NCBI GenBank assembly: GCA_963662155.1
Contig: OY759261.1
Span: forward strand, 36,616,522-36,680,521
Reading direction: 5' to 3'
Length of the DNA: 64,000 nucleotides
Origin: Lamellibrachia columna
Lineage: Eukaryota > Annelida > Polychaeta > Sabellida > Siboglinidae
The notes beneath the pieces were generated by a model that ran no database searches, had not been told where the DNA came from, and saw only the letters and a list, made by a program, of their open reading frames with translations. The translations under genes were made by a program, and so were the position numbers. This document shows, one piece after another, positions 24,821 to 40,193 of this stretch. How positions within the stretch are numbered: position 1 is the first letter of the stretch; each line of letters begins with the position of its first letter.

Positions 24821-25582
24821 GACACCCCCACCCCTTGTAACGCTCCGCAACGCTTACTAGGACACCCCACCCCCATGTAACGCTCCACAACACTTACCAG
24901 GACACCCCACCCCATGTAACGTTCCACAACACTTACCAGGACACACCACCCCATGTAACGTTCCACAACGCTTACCAGGACACCCTACCCCAATGTAGCG
25001 CCCCACAACGCTTACCAGGACACCCTACCCCATGTAACGTTCTACAACACTTACCAGGACACCCCACCCCATGTAACGTTCCACAGCACTTACCAGGACA
25101 CCCCACCCCATGTAACGTTCCACAACACTTACCAGGACACCCTACCCCATGTAACGTTCTACAACACTTACCAGGACACCCCACCCCATGTAACGTTCTA
25201 CAACACTTACCAGGACACACCACCCCATGTAACGTTCCACAACACTTACCAGGACACCCCACCCCATGTAACGTTCCACAACGCTTACCAGGACACCCTA
25301 CCCCAATGTAGCGCCCCACAACGCTTACCAGGACACCCCACCCCATGTAACGTTCCACAACACTTACCAGGATACCCTACCCCAATGTAGCGCCCCACAA
25401 CACTTACCAGGACACCCCACCCCATGTATCGTTCCACAACACTTACCAGGACACCCTACCCCAATGTAGCGCCCCACAACGCTTACCAGGACACCCCACC
25501 CCATGTAACGTTCCACAACACTTACCAGGACACCCCACCCCCATGTAACGCTCCACAACACTTACCAGGACACCCCACCCCC
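24821..25582 (+). repeat. Minisatellite, 39/40-bp unit, about 19 copies
   Basis: The unit contains CACTTACCAGGACACCCCAC followed by CCCATGTAACGTTCCACAA. 40-bp variants have an extra C or A before ATGTA, and a GTAGCGCCCCACAA type recurs. Minus-strand frames encode 13-residue repeats only because 39 is a multiple of 3. Confidence 0.95.
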
Positions 25583-26084
25583 TGAGTGTGACGTACTTTA
25601 TGGATGACCCTCAATGCGCAGTTCTTGAGAACAACCTTTTGCGCAAGAGATCGATATTCTCAGTGTTGTATTTACATTTGTACAGGATGAGCAGAGTTGA
25701 AACAGATGAGGGATCCATCGAGATCACATTGAGTGGGATTGTGACCGCGAACAAACGAACAACTTTTTATGAGATTCATCATTGCTATAATTGGCTGGAT
25801 GCAACATAATGGATTTGTGAAACTATCAATTGGTATCTATGAAATAGATTGATCAAATTCATTGAAAATTAGCTTGCAGCTTGTATAGGCTACGTCACCC
25901 AGCACATGGCTACAGAGAGGGTTTTTCTTAAATATGCAAATATTTTGTTTCTAGTTTGGGTGCTTAGAATGTTGATCAAAGGTTTTGGTTTATGATCTAT
26001 TATCTGAAACATTTCCGACTATTTAAAAACAAACTTTGTGCAGCTCTCTGCGCCATATTGCAATATGTACGGTGAAGAGTTTCA
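25583..26084. other. Spacer, nothing recognised
   Basis: Only a 73-codon chance frame is present. I see no domain or repeat. Confidence 0.45.
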
Positions 26085-26440
26085 AGCCATTATTATTATT
26101 GTTATTATTATTATTATTAAAAGGGTATTTCGCAGTCGGGACAGCAGCTGGCTCGAGCGTACACCGCCTCCCTACAATGATTGTTCTGTGCAGTTTGTTC
26201 CACTGGGTTTTACTCTTGGCGATCCGACGCAGCTGCTCCAGGTCGGCCCTTGTCTTTAGCCGCCTGTCGAGCTGCTGCAGGTCGGTGTCAAAGGAGCCGG
26301 GGAGGCCGGTTGTTGAGTCCGTCCGTTTCGAAATAATTATGCGGACATCGCTTAGTTTGCGGCGCCTCCTCGTCCAAGCGTAGGACGTGACCCAAGAGGC
26401 GCCATCGCCTGTTCATCAAATATGTGCTTATTTGACGGCA
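26085..26440 (-). mobile_element. RTE-like LINE 3' end, antisense fragment
   Basis: The minus strand reads NRRWRLLGHVLRLDEEAP, the hallmark R-W-x-G-H-V-L-R-x-D segment near the C-terminus of RTE and related LINE reverse transcriptases. After frameshifts it reads LPGSFDTDLQQLDRRL and a RRIAKSKTQWNKLHRTI block. The 3' end runs into an (AAT)n tail (plus-strand TTATTATT at 26,088-26,118), typical of LINE integration. The fragment is 5'-truncated. Confidence 0.6.
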
Positions 26441-26598
26441 CCGACACCGTTCATGCAACTTCACGTTGCTTATCCTACGTGGGCAGTGAATCCCAGTGAG
26501 TCAGTTTCAAGCCATTCTAGCATAAAAAATAGCCGTCGTTAAAACGTATATTTGAGAAAAACTTTTCGAAAGTATTTTACGTGTATGCTCGTTTTGAG

Positions 26599-27797
26599 CT
26601 TGATGTGATACTCCCTTTACATCTGAAGCTTGACGTGATACTCCCTGTACACCTGAAGCTTGACGTGATACTCCCTGTACACCTGAAGCTTGATGTGATA
26701 CTCCCTGTACATCTGAAGCTTGATGTGATACTCCCTGTACACCTGAAGCTTGATGTGATACTCCCTTTACATCTGAAGCTTGATGTGATACTCCCTGTAC
26801 ATCTGAAGCTTGATGTGATACTCCCTGTACATCTGAAGCTTGACGTGATACTCCCTGTACACCTGAAGCTTGATGTGATACTCCCTTTACATCTGAAGCT
26901 TGATGTGATACTCCCTGTACATCTGAAGCTTGATGTGATACTCCCTGTACACCTGAAGCTTGATGTGATACTCCCTTTACATCTGAAGCTTGATGTGATA
27001 CTCCCTGTATATCTTAAGCTTGATGTGATACTCCCTTTACATCTGAAGCTTGATGTGATACTCCCTGTACATCTGAAGCTTGATGTGATACTCCCTGTAC
27101 ACCTGAAGCTTGATGTGATACTCCCTTTACATCTGAAGCTTGATGTGATACTCCCTGTACACCTGAAGCTTGATGTGATACTCCCTTTACATCTGAAGCT
27201 TGATGTGATACTCCCTGTACACCTGAAGCTTGACGTGATACTCCCTGTACACCTGAAGCTTGACGTGATACTCCCTGTACACCTGAAGCTTGATGTGATA
27301 CTCCCTGTACACCTGAAGCTAGATGTGATACTCCCTGTACACCTGAAGCTTGATGTGATACTCCCTGTACATCTGAAGCTTGATGTGATACTCCCTGTAC
27401 ACCTGAAGCTTGATGTGATACTCCCTGTACATCTGAACATTGATGTGACACTCCCTGTACATCTGAAGCTTGATGTGATACTCCCTGTACATCTGAAGCT
27501 TGATGTGATACTCCCTGTACATCTGAAGCTTGATGTGATACTCCCTGTACATCTGAAGCTTGATGTGATACTCCCTGTACACATGAAGCTTGATGTGATA
27601 CTCCCTGTACACCTGAAGCTTGATGTGATACTCCCTGTACACCTGAAGCTTGATGTGATACTCCCTGTACACCTGAAGCTTTATGTGATACTCCCTGTAC
27701 ACCTGAAGCTTGATGTGATACTCCCTGTACATCTGAAGCTTGATGTGATACTCCCTGTACACCTGAAGCTTGATGTGATACTCCCTGTACATCTGAA
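26599..27797 (+). repeat. Minisatellite, 30-bp unit, 40 copies
   Basis: The unit is CTTGATGTGATACTCCCTGT followed by ACATCTGAAG. Common variants are TGACGTG, TTTACATC and ACACCTG. The period of 30 keeps many frames open, including a 463-codon plus-strand frame whose repeat is LDVILPVHLK. I see no start, splice or domain evidence for a gene. Confidence 0.97.
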
Positions 27798-27879
27798 CAC
27801 AGCTAAACTGGGGGTAGCGGTGAGTTCAGCGATCGAGATCACCGGCTCTGTGAGGCGCACTGAGTCCACAATAGTTGTT

Positions 27880-28075
27880 TTAATTTCTTTTTGTGGGGTC
27901 TTTTTCTTCAACTGGCATAGACACCAGACAGAAGGAATCGACGGCTTTTATTGTCTCTTCCGAAAGACCTAGGCAATGTGTGGTGAACGAAATTGCCCAA
28001 CTTGCGAAACGGCCGGGGTGAATTCGACCGACAGTCCGGCGCTCTACCGCACAACCACCACGACGATTCAATTGC
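27880..28075 (-). mobile_element. Possible tRNA-derived SINE, copy 1
   Basis: Read minus, 28,075 to 28,010 shows GGTAGAGCGCCGGACTGTCG and GGTCGAATTCACC, which resemble worn tRNA A- and B-box regions. The following body (27,880-28,000) matches 34,255-34,385: GACACCAGA, CGGCTTTT, CTGTCTCTTCC and GGTGAACGAAATTG in the same order. That makes it a dispersed element. The tRNA head is absent or unreadable in the second copy. Confidence 0.45.
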
Positions 28076-28220
28076 AATGCATCATCAACAGTGTACGTGT
28101 GTGTAGACTAGTACGTGCGAGCGTGCATAATGTCATGTTATGTTTGCGTAATGACATGCATTGCAACAGTTCAGTAACAGATTAGTGTTGCCACCATAAA
28201 TAATTTTTTTACAACGTAAT

Positions 28221-28986
<766 letters not shown>

Positions 28987-29249
28987 TGGTAAAACAACTA
29001 CTATTATTAATTTGTTTAACATCATAATTACTACAGCGATATTTAATGACATGGTTGCATCGATGCATAATGCCGAAATGCTTTTGGCTCCAATAGCAAT
29101 ATGTACACAAAATATATCTGCTGACTATTAATTGTGACGTCTTTTACAACACCTTCAAACACATTTAGGCAATTCTTCGGTAGTTCGAATCATATTTTCA
29201 GAGAGACACCAATGCATTAAGATATCTGGCTCACTATCTTGCCCACACC

Positions 29250-29752
29250 TTCCAGTCGGAGTCCCGCAAGGACTCGTCCTTGGCCCTGTTCTGTTTAGCT
29301 TATACACTATATCTCTCAGCCAAATCATTACTAGTCATACTCTCAGTCATCACTTTCACAATCAAATGCACAAGAATGTCTTTCGACTTTAAGTAATTGT
29401 TTCACTGACATATTGTTTTGGATGGAGACAAATAAGCTGAAGCTTAACCCAGGTAAAACATACCTTATTATTACTGGCATTGAGCAACAACGAAATAGGG
29501 CCATCAGCCACTTTCCAGTTAATCTGCTTGGCAGTAATACATCCCCATCAAATACCGTTCGTAATCTGGGTGTTGTATTCGACAGTAACTTTAACTTCCG
29601 CCAGCTCAACTAAGCAAATCCTGTTTCTACCATATACGTCATCTCCGTCGAATTCGGCGTCATATATATTTATCTACTGTTAAGACAATATAAACAGCAC
29701 TAATTAGTAGTGGCCTTGATTATTGAAATTCACTACTAAACAACATTGCTAA
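29250..29752 (+). mobile_element. L2-like LINE reverse transcriptase, left piece
   Basis: Frames read VGVPQGLVLGPVLFSLYT (29,260-29,310), then FGWRQISXKLKLNPGKT-like text. In the 29,413-29,613 frame it reads NKLKLNPGKTYLIITGIEQQ and later RNLGVVFDSNFNFRQL. This matches the RT palm-to-thumb order of L2/CR1 elements. The YADD region is missing or scrambled between 29,320 and 29,400. LISSGLDY, then NSLLNNIAK, follow at about 29,700-29,750, where similarity is broken by the element at 29,772. Confidence 0.75.
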
Positions 29753-29771
29753 AGGAGACTTAGAGAAATGT

Positions 29772-29869
29772 GGGGCAAAGCGCACACCACGGGGCAAAGC
29801 TCACACCACGGGGCAAAGCTCACACCACGGGGCAAAGCGCACACCACGGGGCAAAGCGCATCCCACCTA
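29772..29869 (+). repeat. 19-bp terminal-motif repeat, about 5 units
   Basis: GGGGCAAAGC(G/T)CACACCAC is repeated head to tail, starting at the left terminus of the element. Confidence 0.9.
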
Positions 29870-30810
29870 TCTCGGTAGATGTCACTTCCATTGGCGCAAT
29901 CTTCCAATCATATAATTAGCCCAGTAGAAATCAGCACATTTTTAACAACACCCGGACATTTTGGTTAACAAGCAAATTTGTGTCTGAAAATGACTAGTAG
30001 ACTTTCCTGGACTTGCAGAAAAAAATGCAACCAGTATCAACCCTGGGAAACTAATATTGTTTGTCAGTATACTGCCATTATCATATTTTCTTTTATTGGC
30101 ACTTCTTTAATCCCCTCCTTGTAAACTTGCAAGTGCCTATTTTGTAAAACAAGCACACATTAAAACAAAATTGTAACCCTTTCACCAAATTCTTGTTTTT
30201 TTGCAATTGGGACACCCATTGACATTACTGCTGGTCGTTTGAGCCACTCAACATCTCTCTGTGGATGCCGGTATCGATTTCCTGGCCAAAACATTCAACC
30301 ACCTTGTGATGCCGCGAGTGTCTTTTTTTGTCGACAACATACACATCAACACACAATTGTAATGCTGTGACCAAATTAAATTGGGATTTTCTTATTGTGA
30401 TATTCATTGATAAATCCCACCACCTTCGAAAGAAAGGTACTCGCGACACTACAGGGTGGAGGAAGGTTTTGGTCAAGATATTAATACTTGCACACAAAGA
30501 TAGATGTCAATGTAATTCCAGTGACTCCTTCAATGTGGAGTAAAGCACCCCCGTAAATCACAATAGCAATGGAGGTTTTTATAAATTAATCCGTTTAATA
30601 CCTGCACGGCATATTCTCGACTATTTATGTAATAAACCACCCACTTATCCACTAGTTATTTGATTGTTTTATAATGTTTGTTTGAACATTACCTCTACTT
30701 AAATAGGGTCTACAGATCGACGCTGTGCATTAATTTGTTCAATGTTCCAATACATATTCTGCAGAATATATATATCCATGGATATAACACGAACACACCA
30801 TATAATATAC
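29870..30810. other. Interior of the inverted-repeat element, no gene
   Basis: AT-rich sequence with short chance frames. No transposase motif is recognised. Confidence 0.5.
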
Positions 30811-31222
30811 AGTAGTGGGGGCAACGTGAACCGGGGGTGCGCTTTGTAGTGGGGGCAACGTTAACAGGGGGTGCGCTTTGTAGTGGGGGCAACGTTAACC
30901 GGGGGTGCGCTTTGTAGTGGGGGCAACGTGAACCGGGGGTGCGCTTTGTAGTGGGGGCAACGTTAACAGGGGGTGCGCTTTGTAGTGGGGGCAACGTTAA
31001 CCGGGGGTGCGCTTTGTAGTGGGGGCAACGTGAACCGGGGGTGTGCTTTGTAGTGGGGGCAACGTGAACCGGGGGTGTGCTTTGTAGTGGGGGCAACGTT
31101 AACCGGGGGTGCGCTTTGTAGTGGGGGCAACGTGAACCGGGGGTGTGCTTTGTAGTGGGGGCAACGTGAACCGGGGGTGTGCTTTGTAGTGGCGGCAACG
31201 TGAACCGGGGGTGCGCTTTGCA
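30811..31222 (+). repeat. Minisatellite, 34-bp unit, 12 copies
   Basis: The unit contains GTAGTGGGGGCAACGTGAAC then CGGGGGTGCGCTTT. Variants are GTTAACA and GTGTGC. The GGGTGCGCTTTG block equals the right terminus of the enclosing element. Confidence 0.95.
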
Positions 31223-31405
31223 CCACGTGACGAAATTTGCCAAATGTGTGTAATTTTGTTGTTGTTGTTGTGTTGTTATTAAGGTTCTGCAATTCTATTA
31301 CTATTTATATAAGACCTGTGGATATGTGAATATGTTAACCATTTCTGCGTGAAATGAAAATAAGTAGGCGAAATCGTGTTTGCCTCTAAAGGGTGCGCTT
31401 TGCCC

Positions 31406-31925
31406 AACGCTTCTCAAGCTAAAATCAAACACGTACAAAATTGTTTTGCACGTGTTGCACTCAGGGCGCCTCGTCTTCACCATCACTACCTCTTCATAAA
31501 CAATTACAATCAAACTCTTCACTCTTACATATTGTGCCCTATCTACACAACAACCAAGCTACTTGGCTAGTTTCCTGCATCTTTCAAATATCACCAGGCA
31601 GCTCAGATAATCTATTTTCACAACTTCCTAAAACTAAGCTTAGCCTGGGCAGACGTACGTGCCTTCTCTGCAGCTGTGCCTAAGGTCTGGAATGAACTCC
31701 CTATATCAGTCTGAAATCGTCTAAAACGATATCTACCTTTCGAAAAAAAACTCAAACATATTTATTATAAATTGCATGTCCGCCATAAATCTTCGGTGGT
31801 TCCTTGTTCTGATAATGACTTTTGCACGTCCTTGTTCATGATTATGGTTATATGATTCTGGTTTGTGGCGCCTCTGAGCTCAGAGGATAAACGCGCAATA
31901 AAAGTTCATCATTATTATTAGTATT
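31406..31925 (+). mobile_element. L2-like LINE, right piece with 3' end
   Basis: It resumes with AKIKHVQNCFARVALRAPRL (31,418-31,480), the L2 motif Q-x-V-Q-N-x-x-A-R. Then come LTYCALSTQQPSYLA and AFSAAVPKVWNELPISVR (31,650-31,710), the W-N-x-L-P C-terminal signature. The 3' UTR (GGCGCCTCTGAGCTCAGAGG) ends with GCGCAATAAAAGTTCATCAT and a short ATT tail. Several frameshifts are present. With 29,250-29,752 it makes one disrupted element. Confidence 0.75.
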
Positions 31926-32078
31926 AGCTAAAACTGTAAACAATTACACAATCGTATTTGTATCGGAATCAACTACACTTCTTATTGCGTCGTTTTCAGA
32001 CTCAAGTATTCACATAACTGTGGAACGGCACATATAATTATGTTGTTTGTAACCATACCCGTGCTGGGAGGAGGGGAT

Positions 32079-32385
32079 AACAAGATTTAACAAGATTGCC
32101 ATCCAAGGCAAAAGACCCTACGTGGACAGTGGACAATGACTTCATTTAGACTTATCGAGAGTTCATTTATATCTATAACGTGTAACCCGCCTTCTGAGAT
32201 ATTTGTAAATTAGTTTTTAAGCCTGTGTTCACAATGCTCGCTGTATATAACTTGTGCCATTCATTTATTGTCCTCTGAGTACTTTTTGATATCCAATCTA
32301 CACTAATCCTTCACTAAAGTTCCTTCGTGTCATCTAGTTCTACAAATCTTTCTTAAGTGAGAAACAAATATTTCTATCAATATAT
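32079..32385 (-). mobile_element. CR1 3' end, antisense, 5'-truncated (copy G)
   Basis: The inverted tail AACAAGATTTAACAAGATTG opens the copy. The 3' UTR block with GGACAGTGGACAA and the NEWNK-like C-terminal segment follow, as in copies E and F. Confidence 0.7.
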
Positions 32386-32438
32386 ACTTTTTGAAAAAGA
32401 TCACGCTAAATAAAACAAAGGAACGTTGAGTGTCCTAA

Positions 32439-34240
<1,802 letters not shown>

Positions 34241-34249
34241 CACAGGTGT

Positions 34250-34385
34250 TTTCCATTTCCCTGTGTGGGATATTTTACTTCCCCTGGCACAGACACCAGA
34301 TAGGAGGGACCAACGGCTTTTTACTGTCTCTTCCAAAAGACACAGGCAAAGTGGGGTGAACGAAATTGGCCAAGCTCCGAAACGA
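34250..34385 (-). mobile_element. SINE-like dispersed element, copy 2 (body only)
   Basis: This matches the body of the element at 27,880-28,000 over about 120 bp in the same orientation. Similarity ends near CCGAAACG, before the tRNA-like head of the other copy. Confidence 0.45.
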
Positions 34386-34599
34386 CGGAAGTGGAATCGA
34401 TTTGATTTGAAGGTATTCCCACTAGAATTTAGACCATTAACTATTTTGTACAGCAGGCAGAGCTTAGCATCTGCCCTGCGATACGCCAGCGGCCTCCGTC
34501 GCAGCGATCAACATTACGGCTGTGGCGCGTCACAATTATTAGCGAGACACTATTCTATATTTAGCACACGCGCGGCAACCCAGAATACCCGCGCAATAA

Positions 34600-34795
34600 A
34601 CTCGCGGAAAGATGGCGGTCTTGGCGCCTTTTCCGCAGATTATTATCGGATTTATGCTCTCTGAAAATGATGTCCCAGGAAAATTGTGTTATTCGGTCGT
34701 AGAATGTCACTCGGATACACAACTGAAAAGGTGGCTCCAGTGTCGCTGACTTTCATCAAGCGGAATTCGATCAAAACTGACAGAAAGGACAAAAG
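34600..34795 (+). other. Candidate first exon (weak)
   Basis: AAGATGGCGG at 34,608-34,617 resembles the YY1-type site common at housekeeping start regions. A frame from ATG 34,704 (MSLGYTTEKVAPVSLTFIKR, then about 10 more residues) stays open to a good donor AAAAG|GTGAGT (last exon base 34,795). No homologue is recognised and no matching downstream exon could be joined with confidence. The ATG inside the YY1-like site gives a 46-codon frame that stops before the donor. Confidence 0.3.
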
Positions 34796-35511
34796 GTGAG
34801 TGTTTCCCGTCTACGTTTTGTACAGAGATCTGACCAAAACCAGTTCGATGGCGATGCACCTGGTCTCTCTATCTATGTGCATCATATGTCGGATGTTGCA
34901 TTTTGGCAACATGTACATACACTGAACGTTTAGGAGTGTCTTTCAGTATCAAGCTCAGCCTCAGTCAAGTCGGGAGTCAACGCCAGGCCCGGACAGTAGG
35001 GCTTCTGTTGCTGTATAGGCAAAAATTTTCGCCCCGCTCTTCGTCTACTTCTACTAGTAGCAACAGCCAGATAGAAAAACATTGTAGGGCGATTGACTTT
35101 GCCTACTGTTGCTAAGGCTAAGCCACTGTCCACCTTTACTTTAGAGCGGCTTTACTTTAGGCTTTGTTGTTTTTTTGTTTGTTTTGTACTCCTTAGATAG
35201 GTATATCAACAAAAAATTCAAATCGATCAGATGATCATTTAAATGGTTCCACAGGATAGAGTGTCCTATAAAGTTTATAACACTTTTGGAATTTTTTTGA
35301 TATCTACATTATTTCCGAAGTTATTCCACTTTTTGATCTCTGAAAATTAGCATTGATGTCTATACAATTTGGTTCCATTTCTTGTGACCCGGAATGCTGA
35401 GGACTGTATTTCATTTATATGAAAATAGCAATAGTTTTTAATGTATTGAACATATTGATGTGAAATAAAAAGGTATATGACCCAGAAACTAATGTTAATA
35501 ATATATGACCT

Positions 35512-35910
35512 TGACATGACCTAATTAGTTGACCTACATTTAACCTTTGACCTATTTACATGGAGTAATGGGATTATTTGGTTGTAATTAATTAGTAAAT
35601 GAGTTTATTAAACCTTTATGGGATGGAAATTGTCAATGTATCTACTTCAATGTCATGTGACTTGGTAAATCCATATTTTTGATGACCTAATTAATTGACC
35701 TACATTTTACATTTGACCTATTTACGTTGATTAATGGGCTAATTTAGCTGTTATTTATTAGGTAATTGGCCTATTTAACTTTTAATGGATGGAAAATGTC
35801 AATTTATCAACTTGAATACTATGTGACCATGTAATTTTACATTACCTAATTAGTTTACCTGCATTTCACACTTGACCTATTTACAGGGAGTAATAGCATG
35901 GTAATAAGTT
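35512..35910 (+). repeat. Diverged tandem repeat, about 166-bp unit, 2.4 copies
   Basis: The blocks GACCTAATTAGTTGACCTAC, TTGACCTATTTAC and GGATGGAAA(A/T)TGTCAAT recur at about 35,512, 35,680 and 35,846 (partial). Confidence 0.75.
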
Positions 35911-36114
35911 GGTCCACCCATACAGGGCTAGGGGCATCAAAATAATTGTATGTGTTTAGATTATATTACAGTTAATTGTACATATTTTACCATGTATTAA
36001 TTATGAAAAGGCTAGATGTTATTCAAAAGCAACCATTTATTTCTATATGCACATACGTTTCTTCAGACAATGTCAATGCCTATCTATGTTCGTTATATTT
36101 TTTATTTCTTGCAG

Positions 36115-36377
36115 GCAAATGCAATAGTGTGTCAATGTTCCACAAGCACACTGTCTCAGCATCAAGCACATGATTTTGTTTATCATGTTAGATGAGTGCA
36201 TGGCAATAATTTCCATGTGTAAGAGTATAATGGTTATCGTAGACGACAGCACATTTGTCAAAACCAGAATTGATCACTTTGATGTCGCTCATCGATGGAC
36301 GATGAATCTATCTCAAATCATCATTGAAGAAAGGAACAGTTGTCCTGAGATGAAGTCTTATATGCTGTTGCAATAGT
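36115..36377 (+). other. Candidate 3' exon after a strong acceptor (weak)
   Basis: A pyrimidine-rich TATTTTTTATTTCTTGCAG ends at 36,114. Beyond it a frame (36,170-36,376) reads ...VIVDDSTFVKTRIDHFDVAH and stops at 36,376. It does not continue in frame from the acceptor, and no domain is recognised. Confidence 0.2.
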
Positions 36378-37570
36378 GCATGCAGTGTTATCTCCAAGGT
36401 GTTCATCATTCGATTCATTTGTATCATAACAGCCGATTGTAATCCATATAAATTACAAACTAGCTGAAGTCTGTACACACAAGTTGCTGTTGAATACCTT
36501 TACCTGTAACACAAAATACTTTTGAATAATTAAATTAATAATTATAATATTATATATCTGATATAATCAGATGATAAAATATCAAAAGTACATTTTATAA
36601 CAGTAAATTTTGCACAAATAAAAACTGGATCTTCTAAAATCCAAGATGTCAAATAATGTGTAAAATAAAATAACGATAATTAAGAAGATATTCAAGTTGG
36701 CATAAATGATCACTGCAAATAAAAATTAACAAAACACAAATAGTGGCAGATATTAAGTATAAAATATGCATAATCAAATATTAAAGTGAAAAGTATCTGC
36801 AGCTTTAAACAATGATTACTTGGTTTTTAACAGTAATCACTGGAAGGCGACCGAACATATAGGTATATACAAATACACAACAATTTTGTTATTCATCATA
36901 AATGCATACCTTAGAAACACTACACAACTCACACCAGTTATTACAATTTACAAATTATATAATCAGTAAAAAAGGTATGCAGTAAAACGCAACAAAAAAA
37001 ACCAATAAAACATAATTTCTGACAACTAGTAAATACTGCTACACAAACTACAGAAAGACATATAACAAATGCTATAAACAAAATGTGCCAGCAATTAATT
37101 GTTGAAATGTGGATTGCTCGGATTCTTAGAAAAGATTTCATATTCCAGTATTGCAGATGACGCCATGACGATGTCAAATCATCTTGCAGTAATTTACCTT
37201 TCGTAATTTTTAACATAAAAATATTGACGCATAGACAACAATAATACATTTATAATAACTGTTATCAACAAAACATGCAATAATTTAATCGCAGAAATAC
37301 GGATGTCAACGGATTACGATGCGTCGAAAGGTCTTTACAATATACGTTCACGCGAAGCCACCGACCGCAGCTTCCGAACGACAAAACATGACAAATTAGC
37401 GCGCACCGGGTCATGTTGCCCACGTTTTTCTGAAAAACGGCAGTTGTCCAGTGCAATAATATGCACATCATTTTAAAGCTAAGTAATTATTGTACTGTTC
37501 TTTTTTAGTCCTATAAAATTCTTCTTTATATTATATGTACTTTTTAACAAGTTTAAGCAAAACAAAATTT

Positions 37571-37863
37571 ACTTACCTTCGTGCAGTCACAAAAGCGTCG
37601 GAATGAAAAAATTATCGCGCCCATAATGTAAAGAAGACATTCATTGGTCGATATGAAGTTAAACAAACTCGGCCACGTCATTTGCATACCGAGTATTTTG
37701 GCTTTTCCCGTGACCATGTGATGCGAGCGTCACGCCTTCGTACCAAATATGGGACACATAAAATGACGCTATTTTCGACGACAACGAAAAAGTGACGCCA
37801 TCTAGCGGAACTTGATATACCTACCTTAGAAGGTCTTAAATTGGGTGACTTCCAGCGTTCAGC
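37571..37863 (-). other. Candidate minus-strand splice sites (weak)
   Basis: On the minus strand a 39-nt segment (37,863-37,825) lies between TTTTTCCAG and AAG|GTAGGT. A second donor AAG|GTAAGT has its last exon base at 37,577. The 39 nt are open in frame as AERWKSPNLRPSK. This pattern suits small exons of an unrecognised gene, but chance is possible. Confidence 0.22.
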
Positions 37864-38032
37864 CTGGAAAAACCAACAATATATTATATTCAGAAACTTG
37901 AAAGACATCTGGTAAATATTATTCAGCAATCTTGTTTCGAGGAGCGATTATTTGCAAAACCGAAGTCGAGATATGGGGTATGCACGAATTGGCCGTCACC
38001 CGAGTCAGCTACCAATTAAAATTATAGTGAAC

Positions 38033-38049
38033 TTAGGGTTAGATTAGGG
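38033..38049 (+). repeat. Two TTAGGG units (telomere-like, tiny)
   Basis: TTAGGGTTAGATTAGGG is a very short match to the animal telomere repeat and may be chance. Confidence 0.3.
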
Positions 38050-38899
38050 TTCATTCATTCCGTTTATTTTTACCACCACCCTACTATTGCGTTTCGGATG
38101 GGGGGCGACTTGGGTGTAGATTGTGAATGCTATGAATGAATCTTTATTTCAGCGAAACAAACAATAAAAAAGTAGCAATTATTACTGTACAATTGTCGAA
38201 AAAGGGCAAGGAGTGCAATGCTTATATAATTACTTGCCCTGTTACATATAAATTAAAGTTCTACATAATACTGTATAAAACAGTACAAAATTTTTCTCAA
38301 GTGGCAAAACCTAGAGTACATCAGACATAATTTTCATGTCCATTCATGGCATGCCAAACGTAAAAAATAAAAAAAATTAAAGTAACAACTCTAAATCCAG
38401 TAATTTTTGTACCATAAATTCTTACGCATTAAATGCACAACTATTAAATTTTTTTGTTTTTGAAGATGTGAACATTCTGACAAAAAATTAATAAGTGAGA
38501 TATTCAAAGAATTCCAGGGTTTAACTCCTTTGACTGATAAACACATACTTTTCACATTAGTTCGAACATAATTGTGTATAAAATGTTGATCTTGTCTGGC
38601 TGTATAGACAAACTCTTACCTGCTGAAAAACTTGTACATTCTTTGGCAATAAATTAATAATTATATAATAATAAAATAACATAATTATAGCAGTTCTTAA
38701 CTGCACTGTATCTGGTACTTTAAGAATACGAAGATTATAAAATAACCTAGACGTATGGTCCAACCTCTGCATCACAAAGTAACCTTACTATTTTCTGTAA
38801 CAAGACTAAGCATTCAACATTTGTAAACAGGTGTTGCCCCGGGCTTCAGAACAGGCTTTTATGCAGGATAAAATTTTTGCCAGTCCAAAAAATTCCCTG

Positions 38900-39040
38900 T
38901 GGAAATTCGCGAATGCACGCAACCTGAACACGCATGCAACCCGAATGCACACGCATGTTCGCAACCAACCCAAATGCACATGCAAGTTCGCAACCCAACC
39001 CGAACACAAGTGCAAGTTGGTAATCCAAACATGCACACAG
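38900..39040 (+). repeat. Degenerate ~35-bp repeat beside the AC run
   Basis: CGCAACC(C/A)AACCCGAA...CACATGCAAG-type units recur three to four times with heavy drift. Confidence 0.5.
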
Positions 39041-39115
39041 GCGACTGCACGATGTACTGCTGCACGTTTGAAATGCTGTTATATATATAGTGTGTGAAAC
39101 CCATGTCCTGCAAGT

Positions 39116-39984
<869 letters not shown>

Positions 39985-40193
39985 ACATAATGGTCATAAA
40001 TAATAGTAACACTTGTATAATCAATACTACAGTATTTATTTTCACATAGTCGTACACTAATTACAGCCACGAGAAATCATGTGGCCAAATTCAAACAAAA
40101 TAACAACACCCAGAACACTGACAAAAGCGTATAAAAAGTAAACGAACCCTCAGTCATGAATATTTATAATATGGAATTATTATGCACATACAC

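Larger units (their letters stand above)
29772..31405. mobile_element. Inverted-repeat element with subterminal arrays, inside L2
   Basis: The left end GGGGCAAAGCGCAC (from 29,772) and right end GTGCGCTTTGCCC (to 31,405) are inverted copies; 13 bp match exactly. The interval separates two collinear L2 pieces, as an insertion would. Next to the left end is a 19-bp array of the terminal motif. Toward the right end is a 34-bp array that contains GGGTGCGCTTTG, the inverted terminal motif. No transposase is visible, so it would be non-autonomous. No clear target duplication is seen, and the L2 pieces overlap by a few codons, so exact ends are uncertain. Confidence 0.5.

Noticed and set aside
24053..25561. 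Frames of 126-197 codons over the 22-bp and 39-bp arrays
   Set aside because: Low-complexity repeats open on both strands at once, with no flanking coding signal.
26577..27972. Open frames of 463 and 335 codons over the 30-bp array
   Set aside because: Repeat-driven. LDVILPVHLK and its shadows have no domain, no splice or start support, and no similarity at either edge.
27960..28075. Functional tRNA gene
   Set aside because: A- and B-box-like text is present but the spacing and arms do not make a cloverleaf. A SINE head is the more likely reading.
38033..38049. Interstitial telomere tract
   Set aside because: Only two TTAGGG units with a broken unit between them; chance is likely.
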